This document shows positions 1 to 10,330 of a DNA stretch of 64,000 nt, one piece after another. This stretch comes from Cyrtodaria siliqua (lineage: Eukaryota > Mollusca > Bivalvia > Adapedonta > Hiatellidae). A program made the position numbers and the translations under genes. The notes below the pieces were generated by a model that saw only the letters and a list, made by a program, of their open reading frames with translations, ran no database searches and was not told where the DNA came from. The number at the start of each line of letters is the position of its first letter. The first letter of the stretch is position 1. The stretch spans positions 124,001 to 188,000 of the forward strand of contig JAWPHD010001829.1 of assembly GCA_037043455.1 (NCBI GenBank). The letters run 5' to 3'.

Positions 1-250
1 AACAATCTGGTAAAGTTTGATAAAGATCGGATGAAAAATGAAGGCCCTATCGTCTTAACGAGGCAACATATAGCATTTTTAACTAAGTCAAGGGCCATAA
101 CTCCGCTGTTACTGGCTGGTTTTCGAACTTGTCCGAGCTTTCATTGATATTAACAACCTGTTAAAGTTTGGTAAAGATCGGATGAAAAATGAAGGCCCTA
201 TCATCTTAACGAGACAAAAGTTAACGACGGACGGACGGACGGACGGAAAC
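1..250 (+). repeat. ~185-bp core-repeat fragment ending in (ACGG)n
   Basis: Two partial copies of a ~185-bp unit are seen, with phrases such as 'gataaagatcgg' and 'gaaggccctatcgtcttaac'. They are followed by 'aagttaacg' and a short (ACGG)n tract near 227-246. The same core family recurs at 36900-37580, 45700-46800 and (opposite strand) 21300-22146. Core repeats followed by an ACGG microsatellite match what I recall of bivalve CvA/pearl-type elements. The left end lies outside the window. Confidence 0.75.
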
Positions 251-1345
251 TATAAGTGATACCTCTGAAACTATAAGTGATACCTTTACTAAAATGATCA
301 GCATGACATAATGTTGGTCCTTGATGAAAATCATTTCGATTGGACATCAAACATGGCCACCAGCGGCAATCTTTGTTTACATAGAGTTATATTGCAAAGT
401 ATTGTGGCAACTACTCCTCCAAAACTACTTGATGGATTGTTATGAAACGTTACAGGAATGTTGTCCATAAGGTCTATTTGATCCTAGCAAATATTCAGGT
501 CAATGTGAAATCCTAGATGGTCGCCAAGGCTATCAAAAAGATTTAAAAATACATTTTGTGGCGAATACTTCTCAAAAACCATAAGTGATACTGATATGGG
601 ACCTTTACTAAAATGATCAGCATGATATAGTGTTGGTCCTTGACAAAAATCATTTTGATTCGACGTGAAACATGGCCATCAACAGCCTGCTTTGTTTAAA
701 TAGAGTTATATAGCAAAATCTTGTGCCGACTACTCCTCTGAAACTACCTGATTGATTGTTATGAAACTTTACAGGAATGTTGCCCATAAAGTCTAGTTGA
801 TCCTAGCAAAAATTCAGGTTGATGTGAAATCCGAGGTGAACACCGAAGCTAAAAACAGATTTTAAAAATACAATTTTGTGGGTACTAGAATTAACTGGCA
901 TGACATGAAGTTGATCCTAAACAAAATTCATTTAATTTGATTTCAAACATGGCCGCCAGCAGACATCTTTGTTTACATAGAGTTATATCGGAAAAAACTT
1001 GTGGCGACTATGAAACTACTTGATTTTCATGAAACTTTACAGGAATGTTGATCTTCATATCTAGTTGATCCTAAGTAAAGATCAGGTCTGCGTGAACTTC
1101 AAGATGGCCACCAAAGCTAAAATAGATTTTAAAAGTACAACTTTGTGGTGACCATGTGTTATTGATATGGTACCATTACCAAAATGACTGGCATAGCATG
1201 AAGTTGATCCTAACCACCAGCAGCCATCTTTGTATACACTGAGTTATATAGGAAAAAATGGGTGGCAACTACTCCTGTGAAACTACTTGAAGAATTTTCA
1301 TGAACCTTTATACAGGAATGTTACTCTACTTACAAAATTGATTTT
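251..1345 (+). repeat. Array of ~305-bp core repeats (about 3.5 copies)
   Basis: Units starting near 280, 590, 890 and 1150 share 'aaaatgatcagcatga', 'catggccaccagc', 'ctttgtttacatagagtt' and 'actacttgat'. The reverse-complement family is at 32370-33420, where it sits inside an element with both ends visible. No coding potential is seen. Confidence 0.8.
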
Positions 1346-1374
1346 CATATTAGAAATATTAAAATAAATGAGTC

Positions 1375-1775
1375 CTCTTATGGATGGCAGGAGCCAGGTC
1401 TATGGATAATGGTATGGGAGAGTGCTCTAGGGATGTTGGGAGCCAGCTCTATGGATAATAGTATGGGAGAGTGCTCTAGGGATGGCGGGAGCCACCTCTA
1501 TGGATAATGGTATGGGAAAGTGCTCTAGGGATGGTGGGAGAGTGCTCTAGGGATGGCGGGAGCCAGTTCTGTGGATAGTGGTAGAGTGCTCTAGGGATGG
1601 TGGGAGAGAGCTGTAGGGATGGTGGGAGAGTGCTGTAGGGATGGCAGGTGAGTACTGTAGGGATGGCGGGAGAGTGCTCTAGGGATGTTCGGAGGGTGCT
1701 CTAGCGATGGCGGGAGCCAGCTCTGTGGATAGTGGTATGGGAGACTGCTCTAGGGATGGAGGGAGAGTTGGGAGT
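1375..1775 (+). repeat. Minisatellite, ~22-bp subunits in a ~65-bp higher unit
   Basis: Repeated 'gtgctctagggatggcggga' and 'gccagctctatggataat'. Early units alternate long (~65 bp) and later ones collapse to ~22 bp, so the array shows nested periodicity. Confidence 0.8.
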
Positions 1776-3050
1776 AGGGAGAGACTGATGTGCTGGTGTT
1801 TGGGTGATAGATATGGTTCCTTCACTGTCCCAGATCTTTAAGTTCAATATAAAACATAACTAGAGGACCTTTCTGCATATGATTACAAGTTATTTTTTGT
1901 CAGTGCCTTTACAATTTCATTTATTCTGTCCTGATTTTAAAAAAGTATTACAAACATACTATAATCACTTTCAGTAGATGTGTTATTGGTACAGAGGCAT
2001 TATTTTATGTGTCTTTTATATGTGTTTGATTGTATTAAAATGTATGAATGTTCTAACAACAATTCATTGTAAATTGTGATAGTGAAGGGTTGGAAGTGTA
2101 AACATCATGGATCTTATTCACTCACTGTTCATGCCACCATCTGCAGAACACAAATTATGATCATTAACAAATCTGACACTTTTTATTTGGTTGCAGTTAT
2201 CAAATTGTCTCGGAAGATATAATTGTGTGAAGCTAGTGTGCTGTATGCATGTACAGTTAAAGTTTATATATTCCATAAAAGTAATTTAGCGTAATTATCA
2301 AAACACCCACAGTATGCAGAAATGTAACCTGGGTAGCCTCTGTACTACCTCATTACAACATGCCATCATTATTCCTGACACACTGTGATCACTGTGAAGA
2401 ACATGTCAGCATGTAAAATACATTCAGATATTTAAAGAAAGTGGTGAATAAATAATATTCAAACAACGTGTATTTAAGTATGATGTTTTGCAACCATTTA
2501 CATACAATATTGGTTATTTCAATTGGAAATGTAATTTATTAAATATTTCCTTTTTTTCTGCATAAAAATATATTTATTTTCCCTTGTTAAATTGAAACTA
2601 TTATCATTCTTTGTTGATGCCAGCATGTAAAGCCTTTGTTCATGCCAGCATGTAAAGCCTTTGTTTAGGAGTGTTAAACAAGCTGTGTTCATGCTTGTTA
2701 TTCAGTGTATTGTAATAACTTATTTTGTTAATTGTGTTTTAGAAATAAACCCCACTATGTATTATTTGGTATGACTTTTGATTTAACTAATTATGTTGTA
2801 TCTTATGCAGAAAGCGTATACATGTATGTATTTATTTGTGTTTTATTTATTTCTTCTTTGAAATACTGTATTTGTTTTAATAATTTGCTATTCTGGTGGG
2901 TGCCAGATGGTATATATTGTCACAGACAATTCTCTTTGTTCAGACACAGGTGTAAATCGTTTATTTGAAAATAAGACCTGTCAGAATAACTGAGAATAAC
3001 AGTGAGAATAACAGTTAGAATAACTGAAATAGAGCTGAAATGGACATGCT
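1776..3050. other. Low-copy AT-rich sequence, no gene recognised
   Basis: No open frame has recognisable protein features, and no tandem structure is seen apart from a short direct repeat near 2618-2660 ('gccagcatgtaaagcctttg' twice). It could be intronic or intergenic. Confidence 0.5.
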
Positions 3051-3051
3051 G

Positions 3052-3173
3052 CAAAACAAATAGAGTATGGTTTCATCTCTTTGGTCAATTTAAACACCTC
3101 GATGGGCTGTGCCCATCTCGATGTTTAAATGAACCAACTCAATGAAACCATACTCTATCTATTACTTGTTTTG
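3052..3173. repeat. Foldback / hairpin-forming inverted repeat (~122 bp)
   Basis: The left arm begins 'caaaacaaatagagtatggt' and the right arm ends with its near reverse complement ('accatactctat...ttgttttg'). The centre reads 'gatgggctgtgcccatc'. Arms are about 55 bp with small bulges. It resembles a foldback MITE. No target duplication was identified. Confidence 0.75.
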
Positions 3174-3366
3174 TAAAAATACTGGAATGTCGTAATCAAA
3201 AAAAGTATTTATAATATCTTTTTAAACATAAAAAGACAGCATGTTTTTTCAGTTTACAAAGTGTTGTAGTTAGGTTTCTGAGAATTAGACATTTGGGAAT
3301 GTTGTCAATTTAAGTGTTGTTTCTTGTTTGTTTATTTAGTGTTAATGCATCATTCATATTACTAAC

Positions 3367-5140
3367 TCACCTGAGTCGAAGGTTCAAAGGTGAGCTATTG
3401 AGACCACTCTTCATCCATCGTCCGTTTGTCCTGTCCATCCGCCGCCTGTCATTAACTTTCGCTTTTAAGTTTTAACTAACTTTTTCTCAGAAACCGCATT
3501 GTCAGTTTGGACTACATTTCACACGAGTGATCTTAGATCAATGTCTTTCAAGTAAATATAAGATCAACTCTACATCCAAGATGGCCACTGTTACTGTATA
3601 TAGTCAGAAACAGGGCTTCTAAAATCGCCGGTTTGTCGGTCCGCAGACCGAATTCTGTTTCTCCGGACCGATTTTCTTTTCAAAATCTCTGTTAAAATCG
3701 GTCTCGGATATTTTATCTATCGGTCGTTAAAAAATCTACAATTACCTTACACACTCCTTGAAATATGCCTTGCGGCAATATTCTTTGATCCATAACACGA
3801 TTGTTTGTCACTCGCTGTGCGAAACTAGGTCAATTTGGTCAATTTGGACTAAACCATTACCGATAGTAGGGAGTTTTCCGGAAGAGTCTATAGCCATGTA
3901 GCACGCCTTTGATGTGTGATCAGTGAAAGTATATCACGCGTTCTGTCGGTTCACTGAAGCGAGTGTTACCGTCTGTGATTTCTTTGATATACCGTTAGTC
4001 GTAAGGTGTTAGCCTGTTTGCTTGTGTCGGTTTGTTTTTTTAAGTGGCCATAGCTGGGACTGAAATTTGTATGCGTCATTAAAATACCGAGATGTGTTAA
4101 TTGTTTGTTTGATTTTTTTTTTACAATAACTTTAAGTATAATATTAAGGAAAGTGATAAAACCTGACACCGCTTTTTTTTACAAGTCGGACCAAAATTGT
4201 TTGCGTTAGTCGTAACATTTGGTATTAATTAAGCTAATTGATGAAAAAAGATATTACTCAAATTTATGTAAAATCGTATATAATCCGCTAGTCCGCGCGT
4301 GTTAGTCCGCGTTTTATACCTACCCGGTTTATTAGACATTTCCGGTTCAATTCCTCAAATGATCAACAATTTTAATATTGAGTGAAAATTATTCATTCAG
4401 TAAAGCGAAGACATCATGTCAGTCATTAAAATGTACAAATTGTGATAAAGTAAGTTAGAAATAATACAAATATAATACAAACATACATTTTAAATAGTTC
4501 TCTATATCAATGACTGAACGGAAAAAATTCATGTGCAGCTGACATGGTGGGTGGGGTACGGCGATTTTAGTGATTTTTTCAAAATAAGCGCGATTCTTAC
4601 GGCAGTTAAAAACATGGACCGATTTGCATTTTAAAATTTTAGAAGCCCTGGTCAGAAACATAAAATAATTTCTCCTCAAGAAGCTCTAAACAGTATTCGA
4701 CAGTTTTCTTTTCAGTGTCTTTCAAGTTAATGTCTTTCAAGTTAATATAAGATCAACTCTACATCCAAGATGGCCACTGTTACTGTAAATAGTCAGAAAC
4801 ATAAAATAATTTCTTCTCAAAAACCTCTAAACAATATTCGACTTCCTATGTAAGTAGCTTATATCAAAGGAAAGTTTGGGATTGCACTTGGGGTCACAGA
4901 GGTCAAGGTCATTGTTATTAAAAATAGTAAAACGTTTCTACTTAATAACTTAAATTGGAAATGAGATATTGGAACGAAACTTGCTGTTTATGTATGTTAT
5001 ATGGAAAGGAAGCTTGGGATGGCATTTGGGGTAACTGGGGTCAAGGTCACTGTTACTAAAAATAGAAAAAAGATTTCTGCTCAATAACTTGACTGAGGAA
5101 TGAGATATTTCAATGAAACTTGCTGTGCATGTAGCTTATA
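3367..5140 (-). mobile_element. Core-repeat element with terminal hairpin, split by a hAT-like insertion
   Basis: The left end has the family hairpin ('ctcacctgagtcgaag...ggtgagct') followed by degenerate (CCGT)n-like sequence and 'gttaactttcgctttt', the reverse complement of the usual element end. The body carries ~190-bp units with 'gatcaactctacatccaaga' and 'ggtcaaggtcactgttact'. The 1,040-bp element at 3611-4650 interrupts it. The far end is not clear. Confidence 0.65.
3611..4650. mobile_element. Non-autonomous hAT-like DNA transposon
   Basis: The termini are 15-bp perfect inverted repeats (CAGGGCTTCTAAAAT at the left, its reverse complement at the right). The element is flanked by an exact 8-bp direct repeat GTCAGAAA at 3603-3610 and 4651-4658. 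An 8-bp duplication with CAGGG-type ends is the hAT superfamily signature. At 1,040 bp it has no transposase frame; short open frames inside look random. The pre-insertion sequence is confirmed by an uninterrupted sister repeat unit near 4790-4800 ('tagtcagaaacataaa'). Confidence 0.92.
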
Positions 5141-5379
5141 TTTGCCTTACTAACAAATCTTTTCTTTCTTTACAGTCCACATTTACTGTGTATACATTTA
5201 TGTTTGTGATTCATTCTATTTATTCTATATTGTACACTGTTTATATGAATTTAATACAAGAACTTCAACTACATTTATGTAATTTGCTTTTTTTTTTGTA
5301 GAAAAAAAACTTGATACTTCATTTTCATAGTAGTGTAATAGCATTTCAAATGGAAAACCTGGTTTTCATGGAATTTCCA

Positions 5380-5640
5380 CATTTCTTGTATAAAAAATCT
5401 TCACTGAAACTACAAGAGCCAGAGGTCAAACACTTTGCATGTAGCATAAGCTCATGGTCTACCAGTTAAGTTCTAATGGTGACCCTGTTTAAATTTGGCC
5501 TTGTCCCAGGGTTCACATGTTTCACATAGAGTTATATAGGGAATATTCTCTGAAACTACATGGCACGTTGCATGTACCATAAGCTAATGATCCTTGGCCA
5601 AGTTTATTTAAAAGGAACCCTTGGGGTCAAATTCCCAACT
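5380..5640 (+). repeat. Fragment of the ~190-bp 'tttggcc / gggtcac' core-repeat family
   Basis: Shares 'actacaagagccagaggtc', 'gcatgtagcataagctcatg' and 'acatagagttatataggg' with arrays at 25190-25440, 35171-36200, 37840-39050 and 55800-56000 (some in opposite orientation). Confidence 0.7.
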
Positions 5641-6876
5641 TTTACTCATGTTCATGAGACTTCAGTATACCATTGATGTCATTAGGCAACACTTTTAAAT
5701 ATTAACTAGAACTATCACTGAAGGTGATGAATACCCCCGAATTGAAAACTTGAAGTGAATGCTGCATGAAGTTCATTATACAATAATTGAGTCAAACAAA
5801 GGGAAAGAATTCTGCAATAAATTAGGCAGTCAACAACTTGTTATGTAGAGGCACATAATATCATCAGTTCTTATGTGTATATGAAGTTTGGGAACAATCC
5901 ATTGGAAACTGTTCGAGAAATGCAAGTAATAAAAACTTGTTACGTGACGGGACTAACGGATAGCGGGATTTTTAGATATAATTACAGTTTCATGTAAATG
6001 ACATCATTCACAGTGACATTGTATTCTAACGCTTCAAGTCAAAATATAAAGTTGCATAGCCACTTGTGTTTTATGGTGGTAGATAAAACATCAAGCTGTG
6101 AGATATTTTTGCATCTGTTTCGTTAAATTCTTTAAAAGAGATAGTATTTTGATTCATAAAATGCCATATCGGATATGTCTAGCCAGTTTGTATTGTGTGT
6201 ATTGAAAAACATCAAAAACAATGAAGTTTATTTCCCCCTGAAGTCTTGTCCATATCGCGGGGGCGTCCGTGGCCGAGTGGTTAGAGTCTCTGACTTGCAA
6301 TCACTTGCCCTTCACCGCTGTAGGTTCGATCCCTCAGGGGCCTAGGAATCTTTATGTGAGGAAGCTATCCAGCTGGCTTGCGGAACGTCGGTGGTTCTAC
6401 CCAGGTGCCCGCCCGTGCACGAAAATTGCCCGGAGGGGCCCCTGGGGTCTTCCTCCACCAGTGGAAGCTGGAAAGTCGCCATATGACCTTAGCTGTTGGT
6501 GCGACTATAAAATCCAATTCAATTCAATTGTCCATATCGCTACCAGCTAGAATTTCTTAACTATACACCTAGGTTCGGTCTTGAATGTTTAAATCAGGAT
6601 TGCTAGATATGTTCAGAAAGATTTATTATGTTATATTTAACCTTTAGATGTTGATAGAGATGTAAATAGGCAGAATTAAATTCATTTGAAAAACTACTGA
6701 TTTGTTTGACTTGATTATTGTATAATGAACTTCATGCGGCATTCACTTCAAGTTTTCAATTCCGGGGTATTCATCACCTTCAGTGATAGTTCTAGTTAAT
6801 ATTTAAAAGTGTTGCCTAATGACATCAATGGTATACTGAAGTCTCATGAAGACGAGTAAAAGTTGGGAATTTGGAA
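5626..6876. repeat. Large inverted repeat, ~180-190-bp arms, ~880-bp spacer
   Basis: Sequence at 5626-5818 is repeated in reverse complement at 6697-6876 with only a few differences (for example 'tcactgaaggtgatgaatac' versus 'gtattcatcaccttcagtga'). The spacer holds a full-length SINE and AT-rich sequence. It may be a long-TIR element or a foldback; target duplications were not resolved. Confidence 0.85.
6259..6527 (+). mobile_element. Full-length tRNA-derived SINE (family SINE-1)
   Basis: The head 'GGGGGCGTCCGTGGCCGAGTGG' with 'GGTTCGATCCCTCAGGGGCC' has the A and B boxes of a class II (Leu/Ser-like) tRNA. A tRNA-unrelated body follows, and the tail is 'TAAAATCCAATTCAATTC'. A 13-bp target duplication (TTGTCCATATCGC) lies at 6246-6258 and 6528-6540. 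The open frame across it (starting MAEWLESL) is a by-product of the SINE. Other copies are at 27059-27213, 52936-53206 and 58398-58669. Confidence 0.95.
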
Positions 6877-6939
6877 AGTTGGGATGTGGACCTACTGACA
6901 CAATTGAAATGTTCATGTTTGATATTATTGTGAACTCTG

Positions 6940-7152
6940 ACTTTTGTAAATGAAATACACCAAAGACCTTTGTAAGTAAAATACAACATACACTTTTGTA
7001 AATGAAATACAACATATACCTTTGTAAATGAAATACAACATAGACTTTAGTAAATGAAATACAACATAGACAACATAGACTTTTGTAAATGAAATACAAC
7101 ATAGACTTTTGTAAATGAAATACAGCATATACTTTTGTAAGTTAAATACAAC
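6940..7152 (+). repeat. 26-bp minisatellite
   Basis: About eight tandem copies of 'acttttgtaaatgaaata' plus 'caacatag', with one partial unit. Open frames on the minus strand (repeating CCISFTKVYV) come from the repeat. Confidence 0.88.
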
Positions 7153-7275
7153 AAGTATGCCATGTACACGGTTTGTTATTTGCTCGATGCGTCCTGATGT
7201 TTTTATTGAATAAAACTCAATTTTAAAAGTATGACTTAGTAATATTGTATATTTTGCTCCTTTAAGATAAATAGT

Positions 7276-7605
7276 ATTGTATTGGGTTTTACGACATACC
7301 AACACAAAAAGGTTTTATGGCGCCAACAGGAATGAACATTCCAGGTCCACCCTCCATTTACATCGAGATAAAAACATTTAGAATGGGCCTAGAACCTTCT
7401 CAACTGTACAGTTTCGGCAAATTCTGTTGTGAAAACTCCATTTTTCACTGGAGCCACAATAATTGTTTTCTGCCACCACTTCAGTAGGAACTAAAACAAT
7501 ACAGAGATGATGATAAAGACCTTCAATGATGAATTCGGGGGATTTTACCTCTCTGCCTGGATAAGCAGTGGCCTTATTCTTGCCCATAAACCACATGGGC
7601 CTAAT
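7276..7605 (-). mobile_element. SINE-2 family copy
   Basis: The reverse strand has the tail 'accaata/tacaatac' and 'TAAAACCCAAT', with 'ggcgccat' and 'gtgttggt' upstream. The body is shared with 13535-13915 and 32083-33600 ('tccatttttcactggagcc', 'ctggataagcagtggcc'). No clear tRNA head was seen. Confidence 0.7.
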
Positions 7606-7656
7606 TTAAGACAAAACACCTCATGAATTTGGTGTTTATTTGTAAAGTGTACATAC

Positions 7657-7928
7657 ATGCTAAATTTGGTTCAATTTTAGTATTGGTCTATTATACTTAC
7701 GACAACATTACCATTGCTTTACTCAACTTGCATAAGTCCACGAGTGGAAAAAATTCCCTTCCCGGGACTGCAGCCCGATAAGGGAGCCGCTAATAGGTTA
7801 ACCCTATAACTCCGAAATCAGAACGAGGCTCACTTCCTCTTATTCCGCAAATTCTAATTAAGGAGGGGTGGGATTAATGTTGTCGTAAGTATAATAGACC
7901 AATACTAAAATTGAACCAAATTTAGCAT
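7657..7928. mobile_element. 272-bp element with perfect 54-bp inverted terminal repeats
   Basis: 7657-7710 and 7875-7928 are exact reverse complements over 54 bp (outer end 'atgctaaatttggttcaatt'). The centre contains 'cccttcccgggactgcagcc'. A ~45-bp direct copy of the inner part of the left repeat follows at 7929-7972. It could be a MITE. Alternatively it could be the inverted-terminal/internal-complementary structure of a DIRS-like element, given the recombinase relic 0.8 kb away. Confidence 0.85.
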
Positions 7929-8169
7929 ATTGGTATATTGATTACTTACGACAATGTTACCATTGCGACTTTAACAAAATTAACATTGGGTGGAAATAAG
8001 TAGCCTGTTATGATAGGTAGAATGTATCAAGGGAATTTGAACAGACTGAAACTAACAAGCAAAGGGGAATGATCAAACCTGCTATAATCGCAAGAAATTA
8101 GAGCAGATTAGAAACTGCAGAAACAACTAACTAACACTCGCCCATATATAGGGGTCCTGCTTGGTTCAC

Positions 8170-8443
8170 AATACACAAATTGAAGGAGACTCCATGACAT
8201 CTCATGAAGAGGTGAAAATAACATGGTGAATGTGGCACGTGCAGTCCTATTCCCAAGTACATGTAGAAGGAACCTCTACTACACCCGTAGCTAAGTCTTT
8301 GACTTAGCTACGGGTGTCAAGTAGAGGTACAGTAAACCTACCTGTACTGGGCAATAGGACTGCACGTGCCACATTCACCATTGATAATTCTTCACCTATC
8401 TATCATGAAGAAGTCATGGAGTATTCATTCAATTTGTGTATAG
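8170..8443. repeat. Long palindrome (~135-bp arms)
   Basis: The two halves are reverse complements with small gaps. The core 'acccgtagctaagtc' faces 'gacttagctacgggt' around 8308, and the outer arms share 'ggtgaatgtggcacgtgcag'. It would form a near continuous hairpin. No target duplication was found. Confidence 0.88.
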
Positions 8444-8736
8444 AGAACCAATAAGTATCAATAAATCCCAATTAGATACTTACATAAACAGTTTAAGTTT
8501 CATATAATTAACTGTATAGGTAATAAACTATAAACACAAAGTAACATTTAACTGTGTGCAAATGGGTAAAATAAAACATGCATATGGGAAACATTTTAAC
8601 CAGCTATAACAGTAACCATCAGTAAGGCTGGTACATGCAAAACATGCATATGTAATAAAGTTTGGTTCGAAACCCCGAGGGGCAGCAACCAAAGGACCCA
8701 GAGCAGTCAATTCGTTATTGAGATGGGAACAATCCC

Positions 8737-9006
8737 TTAGGTAGAAATTTCTTTAGTAGCGTGCAGAAAAAGTGGCAGAAAAAGTCTCTTTCTGCCCCGC
8801 CGCCAAAACCCTGAGTGCTCCAGGTAGATTCTTAGAGCCCTAACCGGACAGAGGCTAAAAGAATTGGTAGCACCTGAGGGGGGTAGAGCCGGAATAACCA
8901 GTGGTAAGCTATGAACTGAAGGTCGCTGGTTCTTAGCCAAAAACCTGGTAAGAAATGTAAGTAGTATTACTAGATCATCTAAATAAGTATCGACCACTTG
9001 ATTCAA
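8737..9006 (-). pseudogene. Relic of a tyrosine recombinase (DIRS/Ngaro-like or other YR element)
   Basis: The minus-strand frame contains PALPPS, then SFSLCPVRALRIYLEHS, and then RGRKRLFLP and KEIS. That order (LCPVRAL..Y, a basic RKRLF stretch, KEIS) is familiar from tyrosine recombinases of DIRS/Ngaro-type retroelements and from related recombinase-like genes common in molluscs and fish. Only about 90 residues are open, and the catalytic R-H-R-Y tail is not present in frame, so it is a fragment. Assignment to DIRS versus a Crypton-like source is open. Surrounding sequence from 7.7 to 9.9 kb shows no reverse transcriptase. Confidence 0.6.
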
Positions 9007-9009
9007 AAA

Positions 9010-10330
9010 CTTACAATAACAGCTTCATAACTGAGGTGTAAATGTAAAAGAACTATGAACACAAGCTAAAAGTAACTGTGTGAAACCTAGATAACTATAA
9101 ACAATATGTATAAACCAAACACATTTTGAACATTGTGATATGAAGTGCTTACCAACCAAGATAAGAAAAATATCAATAAAACTGCAATCGATTAGTATGC
9201 CTACCGTTATAGACTTAGGCAAGGCCAAGTCAGCTAACTGGTAGAGGAGCACAACCTAATGACTGACTGGATCTAGTGAAAACAATATTTAAGATAGAAC
9301 GTAACAAATAATTTGTGAATTTTAAGTAAAATAAAGGCTCTGACTTGTGCAGTCTTATTGGAATTGAAAAGGGTATATACCCAGACAAAAATCAATCAGT
9401 TTGTTACTGGAATCTCTCTAGAAAAAGGTAAAAAGAGATCCCTCTAGTAGCATTAGAGTGAATCGACTAAGGTGGAAGTGTAATAAGCACTGCGCTACAC
9501 TCTTCTGCCCAGCTAAACCGCCGTGCCCTCAGTAACCCAGTGAAGGGCCTCCTGTAGGTACACTTATGTGAACTATTACCGAAAATTAGTCTGAGATGTA
9601 GTTAGAACAGACAAACGTGAGGTTGCATACTGATTCGGAATGGAGGATAGTGGCAGATGTAGAATGTAACCCTGGTAACCTCACTTAGGGGTTAACGCAG
9701 TGGTGAAGACACCAAGATGGACAGAAGTGCTGAGACAAGGGAACCCTATTAAAATTAAAATAATAGAATTTATTATTGAGGGTAACACATTAAGTTAGTG
9801 AACAAATCTTACATGTGGCCCTTAAGGAACAACTTTAGTTACCAAAGATAACTTGAGAGACCCTTAAAAATGCATTAAGGGTAGCTCTACTAAACCCTAG
9901 ACCACGGCAGAAAGTCACCTTGAATGTGGCTGTGCACACGCACGCCCCCCCCCCCTTTTGTTCTGATCACGGCAGAATGTCACCTTGAATGTGGTTGTGC
10001 ACCCGCACCCACCTCCACTTTTGTTAAAGTAAAAGGCCAACGAGACTTTAACCTAGCATGTAGATCTAGCCGAAAAGAACTGTGTTTCCATACGAATGTG
10101 GCATATATAGAAACAATAAATAAAGAGATGCGCCACATTTATCTCAAAACCGCCTGAGGGTAAGACTTCAAGTTCAACGAGGAGAAGTCCGGTTCCTAAG
10201 GCATAATTAATTTACGGATTAGAAGCCGGGCCTAAAAAACAGTATAGCCTACCTAGACATTAGGAACATAATCATACTGGTAGAACCAGTGATTCATTTT
10301 GAAATCTGCTTTAATAAGTCCCTGGGACTC
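9010..10330. other. Unassigned sequence with a 56-bp direct duplication and a poly-C run
   Basis: No gene is recognised. At 9902-10015 a segment ('cacggcagaa..gtcacctt' then 'gaatgtgg..tgtgcac') occurs twice, once with a C11 homopolymer at 9945-9955. The rest may be decayed transposon sequence related to the recombinase relic. Confidence 0.45.

Noticed and set aside
2732..2968. 78-codon hydrophobic frame
   Set aside because: AT-rich composition explains the hydrophobicity; no motif, homology or splice context supports it.
6269..6550. 93-codon frame starting MAEWLESL
   Set aside because: It is the translation of a tRNA-derived SINE; the same frame occurs at every copy (for example 52901-53161 and 58385-58624).
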